Source of the DNA: Syncephalis plumigaleata
Lineage: Eukaryota > Zoopagomycota > Zoopagomycetes > Zoopagales > Piptocephalidaceae
Direction: 5' to 3'
DNA length: 34,557 nt
Assembly: GCA_025201365.1 (NCBI GenBank)
Contig: JAIXMF010000126.1
Span: 1 to 34,557 of the forward strand
In this document: piece by piece, positions 9,151-21,300 of the stretch
How the letters are laid out: every line of letters begins with the position of its first letter
Numbering within the stretch: the first letter of the stretch is position 1
Translations under genes and position numbers: made by a program
Notes under the pieces: generated by a model
The model's input: only the letters and a program-made list of their open reading frames with translations
Databases searched by the model: none
Told to the model about the DNA's origin: nothing

Positions 9151-11183
9151 ATGACAAACACGGAGAAGTCCGACCATCCAGAGACGACATCCGTCCCAAA
9201 ATCGTCTAATCCATTAGCACGTCTTGTTCTTTGGCATTATGGGTAAGTAAGAAAAGGAGGAGAAGAAGAAGAATAAGGATGATATGCACTATAATAATAA
9301 TCATCCTACTAACTAACTATGGTCACCATAGTAATACAAAGATGGTGCGCAGTGAAGCGCAAATCGAAAGGGAGCGTCGTATTATGTGTTTCGCTTTTCA
9401 GCGTTGGATGCTTTTACCTGCCGCCTTTCTAATTCAATTTGCCCTCGGCTCGATTCACGCCTGGAGTATATTCAACAAACCGGTAGATCAGCATATCTAC
9501 GGCGATGATCGTCGAGGTATGTAGTAATAATACTACCATTGTTATTGTCATCATTATTTCTAATGATTCTATTCCTACCATAGGTATGGCACCGACAACC
9601 TATTCCATTCTGATTCTGTTCAATGGTGCCTCTGCCTGCATTATGGGTCCATGGTTGGAACGACACGGACCGCGTGCAGCACTGGCTATTGGTTCGTCAT
9701 TGTTTGCCATTGGGCATTTAGTGACTGCTTTAGGCATCCACGTACGTCAGATATCGGTCGTCTACATCGGCTACGGTGTATTGACCGGTTCAGGTCTTGG
9801 CCTCTCGTATATCTCGCCCGTGTCCACCCTACAGAAATGGTTCCCAGATCGACGTGGTTTTGCGGCTGGCTTCGCCGTCTGTGGATTTGGCGCGGGCAGT
9901 ATGGCATTCGCTAAAGTACCCCTGCCTATCATGGATGCCGTTGGCTTACCGCTTACCTTTGTTATACTGGCCGCCGTCTACTTTACCATTATTATATTGT
10001 CATCGCTCGTGATGCGAGTACCACCTCCGGATTTCGCTATCAATGGCATGGATTCCGATGGTATCGCCATGGATATTAACGACAAGGGACAAGTAGTTCA
10101 TGCGACCAAGAGTACAAATGCAAATAATACAAATAATAATGGTGGCAGCAATGATGGTGATGCTGATAATAATCACAGTGGAAAGATTGTACCTGCACGA
10201 ATTCAGTACACACTCGTCGAGTCCCTGAGTAGTCGTGAATACCGACTATTGTATTTTGCCTTCTTGGCCAACTGTATTTTAGGCCTGGTAGCGATTTCAC
10301 GCCTCTCGAATATTGCCTCTGATCTATTCCAAGTTGATCGATACATGGCATCCAATGTAGTATCAGGTAAGCAATAACAATACACACTCATATACACAAA
10401 TACACACATGTATTCAATATTTATTCGATGATAATTAGGCGATGGCGCTTTCAGTATTATCGGTCGTATTGTATTCGCTTGGACATCCGATGCAGTTGGT
10501 CGTAAAGTCAGTCTCGTGGCCATGCTTCTAATACAGATCATATGCCTAATTATTATGATTATCTTTGCGGAAGTCGGCTCGTTCTGGCCTTTCACCATCG
10601 CCATCTGGGTGGTGACCGCTTGTTTCGGTGGTGGTTTCAGCGTTCTACCAGCCACGCTTACCGATCTATTCGGTAGTAAGAATGTCGGTGGTTGTCATGG
10701 GTAAGTCGTAACTAATCCTAATTCCTACATATCGATTGCTAATCTCGTGTGTTGCTTAGTGTCATTCTTACCGCCTGGGCTATTGCAGGTGTAGGTGGTG
10801 GATTCCTGTTCACGGGTGTCTACGACCATCTGCGCTCCATTGGCTACACCGAGTCTGATGCCTACGTGTATAACGTCAACTTCTACTGGGTACTCGTCAT
10901 CTGCATCGCCGGTCTAGTCACCGAACTCTACTTGCACATGACTGTACGCGATCGTCTCTTCCCACCGGTGGCAGGTCAAATAACGCAATTCCGAGTTGGT
11001 AAACGTATGCTACGTGTTAGCACCAGTCGTGGTATCGAATGGCTATCGAGGGAAGCCGAGGATAAAGAGTGGAACGACTACTGGTTGAATCGCCAGCCTC
11101 CACTCGAATCGGACACGGTGCCTGCAAGTATGATCAAAGAGGTGGCCAATAGTGCCAAGAAGACCAGCAACAATCCCGTGTAA
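9151..11183 (+). CDS. MFS transporter, oxalate:formate antiporter (OFA)-like family
   Basis: Five exons: 9151-9242, 9332-9516, 9584-10366, 10439-10700 and 10760-11183. They join to 581 residues. The cytoplasmic N-terminus of about 55 residues ends in an Arg/Glu-rich stretch. Then comes the OFA-like helix 1 (RWMLLPAAFLIQFALGSIHAW), the helix 2-3 loop with ERHGPRAAL, the helix 4-5 TGSGLGLSYISPVS and KWFPDRRGFAAG. The central cytoplasmic loop (about 238-304) has an Asn/Asp/Gly-rich insert. The second half keeps GRIVFAWTSDAVGRK, LPATLTDLFG and ILTAWAIAGVGGG. The family moves monocarboxylates such as oxalate, formate or pyruvate; the substrate here cannot be read. Intron 1 has a clear branch-point-like actaac near 9309. 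It converges on AQR with 372 bases between stop codons. Confidence 0.93.
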
Positions 11184-11555
11184 TTATGTTTTGATTTGAT
11201 GAATCTGTCTAACCAGAAAAGAACAACAACATCATCATCATCTTGTTACTCTACTTACTCTATATACACACTCGAATATCTTGCTTCTCTTGCGTATCAA
11301 ACGATTTCTAATATGATAATGAACCATCATATCTTCTCTTCCCCCTTCTAACTTTTCAACAAAGTAAATAGTTTCTGTTAATATTAGCGCATAAAGATGA
11401 ACATCTAAATGTTGCAGCTACTCAGTTAGCATCATATGAATATGCCAAAATAGGCAATTCATTAACGCCTTAACAAGTACACACATTACTTTAAATCATT
11501 ATCGTGATTATATAATCTACGGAAATTACATCAACAAAAGAAAGATACGTGTTTA
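11184..11555. other. Shared 3' flank between convergent MFS and AQR genes
   Basis: AT-rich; no frame of note. The AQR stop overlaps an AATAAA on the minus strand (11557-11552), so most of this region may belong to the MFS 3' UTR. Confidence 0.5.
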
Positions 11556-11557
11556 TT
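11552..11557 (-). terminator. AATAAA polyadenylation signal overlapping the AQR stop codon
   Basis: Minus strand reads AAC TAA TAA AC. The hexamer AATAAA begins inside the stop codon, so cleavage would leave a 3' UTR of only some 15-30 bases if it is used. Confidence 0.45.
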
Positions 11558-14500
11558 AGTTTGACGTTTGCTGATCCACTTGCATCGCTTCTATTTCTAC
11601 TTGAGCAGCTAGTTGTAACTCTTGCATATCCTCATCTTTGGTCTCCGTATTGGCTCCCAATTGATCCTGCGTCATTTGATAGACTCGCTTGCCCATTTCC
11701 GCTACATCAGCGATAGTTTCAGCATTCGCATAATCAGTCATCTAGTAGTAGTAGCAGTGATGAATACGGGTAAATGAATCGAATGACAATGAGTGCAATT
11801 ACGTTAAACTTACCTTTCGTTCGCTATTCGAGTTCTCCTTTGGTTGCAGGCTCAATTGCAATGGTCGTGCTCGCCATTGAGTAACCATTGGTTTCAGTTC
11901 GGCGCATGCTTCGAATACACGCATTCTTCCAAAGATGTAGAGACCGAGGCGTGCTCGCGACATTGCCACAGTAAGACGACGCACATCGCGCATGTAGCCA
12001 ATATGTTTTGTTCGTACCAAAGAAAGCAGTACATCTATTATAGAGTAGTAGCGTTAACAATTGATTTCCACTATACTTACGTATACATTATCATTGTTAC
12101 TTACAATCGTTCTGTTGTCCTTGATACTGATCGACTGTAGCCACCTTGGATGGCATACCAAAGTAAGGATGCCAGCCACATCGACGTTGTAGCACGTCCA
12201 TAAGTAGAGCACGCTGTCCATTATACGTGGCCAAAATTGTAATCTTGTCGGCGGGATATCCGAGTAATCGCATATATTGGTAGACGGCTACTACGTATTC
12301 CGCTTCACCAAGATTCTAACAAATGGTTAGCATATGCTTAATCCATGCGCGTTACAAGCAATGATCATCACTTACTTGATAGTAATGCGGTAAGGGTGCG
12401 GTTTCCCCTTTGCCTTCATAGTCGGCCACATCGATAAACTGATATTCATAGGTGAAACTAGAACATGTAAGCTAGTAAGTCGCCATTATCCCTCGACACA
12501 TTCATTCATTAGTGCAACTAACCCTGGATTCGCTAGATGGAATATATGCGACTCTGTTACTGATGGTAAATCGCTTAGTTGCTCATACCGCCAGTTGTAT
12601 AGTTTAGCGATAGATGGACGAGCACGACCCTAAATACACGTATTACATGTATGTATGCATTAATTAACAATGTATCCACACACGCATTAGTTAATCATTT
12701 ATCATTCTCTAACTTACTTGACGATCTAATTCAATGGTCGGCACACCTAGTCGGACAAATCGAGCAAACATACTCTGCTCGAGATTACAGTATTTCTCAA
12801 AGGCTGGATTCTGTACTACCGGCGGTAATTGATGGTGATCACCGATGAGTACGACACGTTTCAGTCGACCTTGACCGTTCGCCGACTCTTGTAGTAGCAA
12901 TGGAATGAGCGTTTCACTCTCGAGGACCTGTGCCGCCTCCTCCATAATCACCGTGTCATACTCGAATCCTAATGACACTAGTTCTCGTCTCTAATACCGA
13001 TTCGCTATCAGTTAGCAAAAAGATACATCGTGTTTGATCGTGTTATCGCGTGACCTACCTTGAGTGCTGCGTGCATTGTCGTCATGGCTACTATTTTCGC
13101 TTCCTTGGTCAACAGGTAGTTGGCACGATCCTTATTGGTGCGTAGTAATTCAAAGGCACGAATCTGCTCCAACTCCTCGAATATATGCTTGATATGACGG
13201 AAGCATCCATGGGCAATCTCCATCGCTTCTCCCGATGGACTATTAATAGGGAATAGAGGCTGTGGCGCATCAGAGAAGTAGTTCGCTAAATGAGGAGATT
13301 GTTAATACACGCCAATAGGATAAGTAAATAAGCTAGCTAGCGCGAGTACATGCAAATAGATTGGTATCACTTACTAAATGGAAACTTCAACGCGATCTGA
13401 CTTGAATCCCATTGATGTTGTGTAACATTCGCTTCGAATGGTTCCCAACGAGCCAGTACGTGATAAAGGTAAAAGTAACCGGCCGTCTCGCAGGTATAAC
13501 CATGATCACCCGATAAACCAAGGGAAGTGGCTAATCGCGACACTTGTTGCAATAGGAGAACTCGACGTTCCTAATCATCATATAATAAAGAATGTAAATA
13601 CTCATGCATCGACTACTACTATTATAACTGTTACAGCAATAGATGCATATCAAAAATACATACCAAAAATGATGATACTCGTCCTGCTTTATTAAAGCTC
13701 TCCTCCGTATCGAGTGCTTCTTCACCATGTCCTAGACGTAGTAAGTGTCGATCATCAATATCTATACACATATAACAATAATAGTGAATTAGTTATGAGT
13801 TCATTATCATTGCACAGTAATAACAAGCATACCTAATGCAATGATCTTTTCAAATAATTGATTCAATGCTTGATTACTACGCGTGATAAGTAGTGTACGT
13901 TGTTGCGGATAATTATGATAAATATTGGAGATGATTTGTACGGCAACATCGGTCTTTCCTGTACCAGGTGGTCCTACAATTAGTGTGAGACCAGGACTGG
14001 TACCTGCACGTATGGCCTCCACTATAATAGCAAATAAATGAAATGAGCTAGTTAAAGTAGAGTAAAATGACAATGCTTACCTTGAGCTGGTGTAAATGGT
14101 ACGGCATTCTTACGCACAAGATCAGAAGCGTATGGTCCCATATTCGGTAATTGATATGAAGTAACTAGCAGTTGCTCTTGCCCATCTGCAGTTTCACCAA
14201 CTCGTTCAATGACATAAGGCGGTTCCTCCGGTAGTGCAGTATCGTCACTCGTCTTTAATATCTAATAATGAATGTGCATTCCTAGTTAATAGACAATACG
14301 CATGTTAATTAGATTACTTACAGCATTAGGGAAACTAGCACGTAAATGATCAGCATCTAGGAATGTATCACGATAATCTATCTTGATCGGCTGATTTGGC
14401 ATCTGCTTATAGTAGACACTACGCGGATCACCATAACCTAATATGTATACCATTCATTTAGTTATTATTACTATTAATATATATATATCGATGACTTGCC

Positions 14501-17492
14501 TAGAAATACATTTTGTAACCAATCGGGTACAAGTAGTTCCGATTGCATTAAATCACGCATAGTCTCCAAAACACCTTTAAAATTGTTCTCCTAATAATAA
14601 TAGTAGTAATGAAATGCAATTAGTCAAGTGTACAACATGATCCATATTGACTAGTTACTTTGGCATGTCTACGCAATAAAACATTCAATGTTGGATAGAT
14701 ATCCTCAGTGGATTTACGATTACTATCTTCGTAATATTGATTAGGATCAAATTGTACACGGAATAATCGTTCTTGTACATCCATCTTTGGTTGATCAGCC
14801 GGTGTATACGTATTATAACCTCGACCTATTTGTTAATAGTAATAATAATGACTTGTTAATTATCCTCATACTCCTTAATAGCAATAGTAATAGTTGTAAT
14901 ACCTTGAATAATCTCAATAATCTGAGCACCTCTCGCATAATCAACACCGTAATGTTCCCTAGATAGAAATGGCAATCATAATAGTGAATAATCTATTGGT
15001 TAACTACAAATGAAATACATACCTGAATGATCGTTTACTCGTTGATGTCGCACCATTCTTCCATACTTGATGTGTCCAATCTTGTGCACGTATTGTCAAC
15101 AAATAGACGATATCACCTGGTCGTAGAGTGTCCCAGTCACGACGAATTGATTCAGAGAACATGGATAGATTGATCTTCACTTGTGCCGTAACGTGTTGTG
15201 GTCGTTCCTCACCCAATGCCGGTTGAGCAACATCCGTAATACCGAGCATTTCAATCTTAGTGGCCATACGGGACCATCCGTTAAATACGGTGACACCATC
15301 GGGATAGGCACGCTGTGGCGCTAGTCGTTGCACTGCATCCTCAATATCCTGACGTATTTCATAGGCTGATTCTAGTTGACATAACGTAAATGATCGTCGT
15401 AGATAATCGTATAAGGTCAAGAATTGTAGATTCAATCGAGGTAATGGCAATACAGTATCATCGTTGTATTGATTGGTAGTCTCCGTGAGTAATTCATCAA
15501 ATAATGTTACCTAACAATATGACAACTATTAATCAATGATCCATTTCATTTGATTACTACACTTCTAATACTAACCTCATTCGGATAGAGTGATGTCGTA
15601 TTGATACGATCCAGTTGACTTGTACGCTGATGATATCGTTGAATAAATGCATCCACTAGGAATTCTGGTGAGTAATTCTCGGCATCTACATTCGTACGAG
15701 CTAGTTTAACTCGTCTCAACTGTACTGCATCACAGAGTCTATAGAGATCCTCGGTGCTTAGTTGATTGAGATACTCTCGTAGTACATTGGGTTGCTCAAT
15801 CGCCGATAAATGCGATAGAGCCAAGTCGGTCAATGAGTTTCTAAACTCGGCATATGCAATACCCTAAGCAATAGTTGTATTAGCCATTATATACACATAA
15901 CTATTCACTAATATTTACTCACTTGGAATGATAATAGTCGATCATTATGACGAGCTACACGTTCTTCGATGGTTAATGAACGACCAGTATGATCATCTAC
16001 CTCGAAATCTATATATTCTGATAGTATATTCCATAATTGATGTAATGTCTCCCTATATATATATATATATTTGCATGTTAATCTCATATCATTCCTCTTC
16101 CTATTTCTCTTATAGATTGTCTCCTACCCTTCCGGTGTTCGATATAGTATCGCGGTCTTCTTGCATAGTAATACTAAATGATGATCATCCAATAATGTAT
16201 TCACAAATCGACGAGTAGGCAATTGCGATATCAATCCAATAGTCAACTCTAGGAATCGTTCACAGTAACGAATAGACATCGTATCCTCTAATAAGAAGCA
16301 TCGCTTATTAATACTAATTACTCATGCCATTATACTAGTCATTACTAACCTAGTTCACCCTCCTCTGGAATAGATGCCATTACTTGTGTGGCATCTATAA
16401 TGAGTAGCGATAACCAATGCCATTCTAATTCCATTCTTTTCTTTCCTTCTTCATCTATATAACATATTAGATCATCATGGTCATTCATCCTGTGTACATG
16501 GCATTACTGCATACCCGCTGCTTTGTGCCGTTTATCCAATGCTTTGTAGATCTTTTTAACCATTGGTGGTGCTGCTGACAATGCTGATTCTCGTCGAGAT
16601 TTACTACAGAGTGCATGCCAAATACCTACAGAGAATAGACTAGTATTTTGATATAGAATGATGATTAGCTTATAATAATAGGCACTATAATTGTTACAAT
16701 AACTCACCGCATTGTTTCCGTTCTAGTCAATGGATGTTCAAGACTTTGTGTGGCATGACCCATGAATGTAAGTAGACGTTCACGCTCCCATAGATCGCGA
16801 TGTCCCTCTGCTAAGGATAACTTCATAACACGATGGAATAGCTCGTTAAATCGTTCACTATCCTCACCAAATATCTCTATTATTATTCCAATTAGATTAA
16901 TATACAATCTAATAAGATATATATACACTACTCACCCCATGTAGGTACGCGTTGTCGACGTTTCTCATTGACGAGTACTGCAATACTAATGACATGCTCC
17001 TCGGTAGAAGTGGATGGATCATAGTTGGGCCATAAATACTATAAGTAATGATAAGCAATTAAATAACATCGAGTAACGGTATATGTATCCTACCTGCTCC
17101 AAATATTGTGTACTCTCCAATTCTGATATACGACTTGCTGTTGACTTGGTCGTATTCTTTACGTGAATATATCCTTCATAGATATGACTAACTAGTGTAC
17201 TATCGTATGGTTTCGTATACACAGGTAGGGATATAGTCATGGTAACTGAAGCCTCGTCATCGTTTGCAGTTGTTGTCGCGGTATGATCAATATCCATAGA
17301 CGTGTCACACCAGTAAACACGCGCCAACTGGTAGATACTCGTTGATTGCAAGGTAGCCAGTGCGTCACCCGTGTTAGTATTGTTGCTAGTAGACGACGTA
17401 CTCGCATCAGTACTGGACTGTGAATCTACCACATTCCTACGCGTCGACGAGGATTTAGCCTCCTTTGTGGGTTTACGACGAGCAGTAGGCAT
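11556..17492 (-). CDS. AQR: Aquarius, intron-binding spliceosomal helicase
   Basis: Twenty-four exons join to 1455 residues (animal AQR is about 1485): 17492-17094, 17038-16936, 16876-16708, 16639-16515, 16454-16350, 16287-16128, 16052-15923, 15863-15576, 15510-15023, 14958-14903, 14825-14659, 14590-14500, 14437-14322, 14261-14081, 14021-13833, 13761-13664, 13570-13375, 13285-13059, 12990-12718, 12629-12523, 12457-12376, 12315-12105, 12034-11814, 11741-11556. The N-terminal armadillo-like half (to about residue 490) precedes the [23 protein letters not shown] block. The SF1 helicase core keeps Walker A GPPGTGKT (876-883), motif II MEEAAQ (about 1112-1117), motif [11 protein letters not shown] (1146-1153), DQYQGQQND and motif [18 protein letters not shown] is in the intron-binding complex and contacts intron RNA upstream of the branch site. 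A Ser/Thr-rich N-terminal extension (about 13-45) is extra. One intron (14438-14499) has a GC donor. Confidence 0.96.
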
Positions 17493-17729
17493 TGTATTGC
17501 CAGTAATGTAGAAATAAATGGCTTGTACAATCCAATAGTAGAAGGAGAGAGTGAGAGAGGAGAGTGAGGGACAAGTATGAACGAGCGAGTGAAGATGAAA
17601 TCAATTGATTGGATTAAGATGAATATTAACTAAAGCGTAACGATGATTAACCTATTTTTCATTTATTTTATTTTATTTTTATTAAACTGTTCTATGTTAT
17701 TGAATTAACAACCAATTACTTTATTCTGA
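17493..17729. promoter_or_regulatory. 237-base bidirectional promoter of AQR and RPP14
   Basis: The two start codons face away from each other across this interval. It holds a purine-rich block (17539-17576; CT-rich in the AQR direction) and a T/A-rich block with tttattttattttattttt (about 17660-17690) near RPP14. No clear TATA box. Co-expression of the two RNA-processing genes is an inference. Confidence 0.6.
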
Positions 17730-18220
17730 ATGACTACGCTACAACATACAACACGTCTAGTGGTTACTAATCAGCCATGGCATTATTTAACAATACAAGT
17801 GTAAGTATCTAATAGTATGCTAACGAGTGGAATAGGTATTTATTAATGTTTGTTGGTTAGTGTATTTGATAATATGTCAACTAAATCGACACCATCGATT
17901 GATGTCATCCAATTTCGTACGTTTATCGCTCGTTGCAATCAACAATGGTACGGTCTAGTCGGTTCAGGTATGCCTATCGATATTCTAGGCTATGATACAA
18001 CAACCTATCGTGGTATTATACGAGTGGCTACAGCGTAAGTCAATGACATTAATCATAGTAGTTATAAACTTATGTCATCATTAGTGATGTATCCGCTCTT
18101 TGGAGTGCTATTGCTATGGCGACACCACATACAGTGGAAGGGAAGACGTGTATTTTACGTATTATCAATGTGTCAGCCAGTCTAGTAGCATTGGCTTGTT
18201 CGTCAAGATCATTAGAATAA
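17730..18220 (+). CDS. RPP14: RNase P/MRP protein subunit RPP14 (Pop8-like)
   Basis: Three exons: 17730-17800, 17861-18034 and 18085-18220. They join to 126 residues (the human protein is 124). The order is WHYLTIQVVF, then the FRTFIARCNQQWYG helix, then MPIDILGYDTTTYRGIIRV (compare the family's PLDILTYEEKT...AILRI), LWSAIAM, GKTCILRIINVS and SLVALACSSRSLE at the end. The protein belongs to the compact Alba/Pop5-like subunits of nuclear RNase P and MRP, which mature the 5' ends of tRNAs. The ATG at 17730 is chosen because only this frame joins exon 2 without a stop; the nearer ATG at 17777 is out of frame. It is head-to-head with AQR and tail-to-tail with HLTF. Confidence 0.88.
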
Positions 18221-18291
18221 TATCTTAACATTATTAAACAAAAGAACAAACCATCCCCATTCATTTATATGAAATATGATGTAAGCAGTAT

Positions 18292-18302
18292 TTTTATTTA
18301 TT
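18292..18302 (-). terminator. AATAAA signal overlapping the HLTF stop codon
   Basis: Minus strand reads GAA TAA ATA AAA A, placing AATAAA at 18302-18297 across the stop. With the RPP14 stop at 18220, the two convergent transcripts almost certainly overlap or end within 77 bases. Confidence 0.45.
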
Positions 18303-21300
18303 CATCGAAAATAGCTCGAATATCAGCAATACGCATTTCACGTATCTCTTGGCTTGGTTGATTACCATGACGGATGGCATCAAAGGCACCGGCCACCAAT
18401 AATCGTTTCTTCTTTTGAATCTGAATTACCTTCTCTTCAATAGAATCCTAAATCATTATCATAAGTTTACTTGGGCTATTTATGTAAATGGCTAATAAAT
18501 GACTTACTTGAATAACCAATTGGAATACATTGACTGGTTTAGTTTGACCCAAGCGATACACCTATTATATATGCATATCATTTTGATTAGTATTGTAACT
18601 TATAGTGATTGTATCAATCAATCAGGTATTACTCGGTCAATTGCTTGATCTTGTATACTAGCATTCCACCATGGATCCATAATGAACACTTGACTAGCTG
18701 CCGTTAGATTCAATCCTAATGCACCACTATTATAAATGATTCATTCATTAGTAAACGATCAATAGTGCAATATATATACATTTACCATTGAAGTGAGATT
18801 AGCAAAACAATCGGTGGTATAATGGATCTAGTTGCACCCTGTGCGGATGATCTATGTCGTTTGCTAGGCATCTCATCGAGAATCATCGGTTCCTCTTTTG
18901 TTGTACTAATAGGTAGATTGAATTGCGCGAGTACCACTTCACGCTTCTTACGTGACATGGTACCGTCCAATCGTACAAATGGAATACCTGCTCGTTTCAA
19001 ATGCGGTTCAATTTTATCTAGCATGGTAGTCCATTGTGAGAATACAACGGATTTAACATCCTTTGGTGAAGCATTCAATAGAGCTAATAGTGCATCAATC
19101 TTGGTACTTGAACGATTAGTCGTCTCTTCCTCTGCTCCCTCTTCCTCTTCCTCTTTCTCTTCCTCTTCTTGTGATAGTATACCATCATCATCCTTATCAT
19201 CGTTATCATCGTTATCATTGGTAGAAGAGGGTGGAGGTAGTTCGAGTAGTTGACCCATTCTAATCGGATGTCGGCACATGGGACAAGTAGGATGCGTATA
19301 TATTACTCGTTCAATACATTGCTATAATATTATGATAATACTAGTATTAGTATAGGGTTACTCCAATTGTCTAGATACTACTTACTCGACAATAGTAATG
19401 GGCACATGGCGTGATACATCCTTGGCGTAATGCCTCCAAACAAATACAGCAATCCTCTCCACTCTCGATGGCATCTTTTAACAATTGAATTAAACGTTTT
19501 ATCGATGGATTAGTCCAGTCAATAGGTGGCGGTGGTGCAGTATCATCATCATTATTCAGTTGTCTTTGCTCTTGTTCGTGCATGGCTTCCAATGATTCTA
19601 TATAGTCTTTTGGACATAGATCTGGATGATCACATATCTGTCGCATGCGTACTAGCATGTTCAATATACTCGCATAGTTGGCCATCTATTAGGTGAGAGT
19701 GAGCTTAATTATTTCTATAAATGATAACATGCATGTCATTACTTACCAAATCATCTTGAGCGGTAAGTCGTCTGAATAGTCGTCGACTATACCTTTCCAC
19801 TTGCTTGTATAGATTGCGTTGATAGTCATTATTCCATGGAATCTTATACTCGTACACTTGACAGGGTGGCATATCCACCAATGGTTTGCCATCTGCCTGC
19901 ATTTGTTTAGTACGTCGTATGCACAGACTTTGCATCAATATCTTGAGTCGTTCAAAGCCTTGCTTGTCATTTCGCTGTATTGGATTACGCAACACAACAT
20001 TATACCATGTTCTATTATCAAATGGCTTGTAGTCCAAGAATCTAAATGAACGATTAAGTATACGCTATTATCATTCATGTGCAACTTACTTTAGTAAGCT
20101 GTACAAATCATTCAACTAATCATTAATGAATGGTTAATCCATTGTCTTCTTTCGTTAATCTACGCATTCACTAGACTTACCTGATTTGTAAGTGGTGTAC
20201 CTATTTCATGATTAATTGATTAATTAGCATACTAGCTTGTAATTCATTAGTGATTGATTAACACTTACCGCTTAATACCCATCGTCGTTCTGCCTTAATG
20301 TTATAGGCAGCCTGACTCAATTTTGTTTTAGGATTCTTAATTAAATGACCCTAATCATAATTACTAGTAAGCATATATACATATCATTACTATATGACAT
20401 GACTAACCTCATCAAGTATAACACGTCGCCAACGAGTAGAGAATAATGGCGAGTTATTACCATCCACGGCCATTGTCTATTATCATTCCTTGTCAATACC
20501 AGCTATTATTATTACTATTGCTGTTATTATTCCATTACCTGATAAGTAGTTAATACGATAGAGTGTTCTTGCAGGAATTGTGCATTCTTATTTCGTTGTG
20601 GACCATGATAGACATACCATGTAAGTCTACCCGGCGTAACATGAGTCTATCACATTTATATAGGTACGTATTAGTTCAACTACTCATATAATTGCTATTC
20701 AATCATCATTACCGTAAGTTGTGTCTCCCAATTACCAATGACCGAGAGTGGACATACGATCAAGGTGGACTGATTATAGTCTGCAGATACACTACTTCCC
20801 GAGTTGGATGATATCACCGGTGCTCCACTAGGATCAGTCAATAGTAAAGCAATGGCCTGCATTGTTTTACCTAGTCCCATCTAGTATGTCATCATATAAC
20901 AATAAGTAAACAATTATTCAATCAGTATTAATACTACATTGTCACTTACATCATCAGCAAGTATACCACCACGCATTAATGGAGGCATTGTTCGTTGAAG
21001 TGATTGTGTGGCAATATTGCAATAATAAACACCCTAATCAATAATTAGTATTTAGTTAGTCATTACTATTACTATTACTTACATTATCATCTTGTCGTCT
21101 AGTCCAGAATTGTGTGTGTGGTTCATTCGATGTAGCCATGCTCTTCCCTTTACTTATGGGTGGCAAGATCGGATGTTCTGCCTGTATCATCCAGGCTAAT
21201 CCTTGTAATTGATGATTGAGTAGTCGTACATTAAGTGAACCCTCTTCTGGACTAGGTGGTGCTGGATGAATGGGTAATTTAGCTAGATCCTGAACAGACG

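Noticed and set aside
16626-16639. Alternative AQR acceptor at 16626 (ctctgtag)
   Set aside because: It breaks the reading frame; the acceptor at 16640 adds LFSV and restores alignment with the family.
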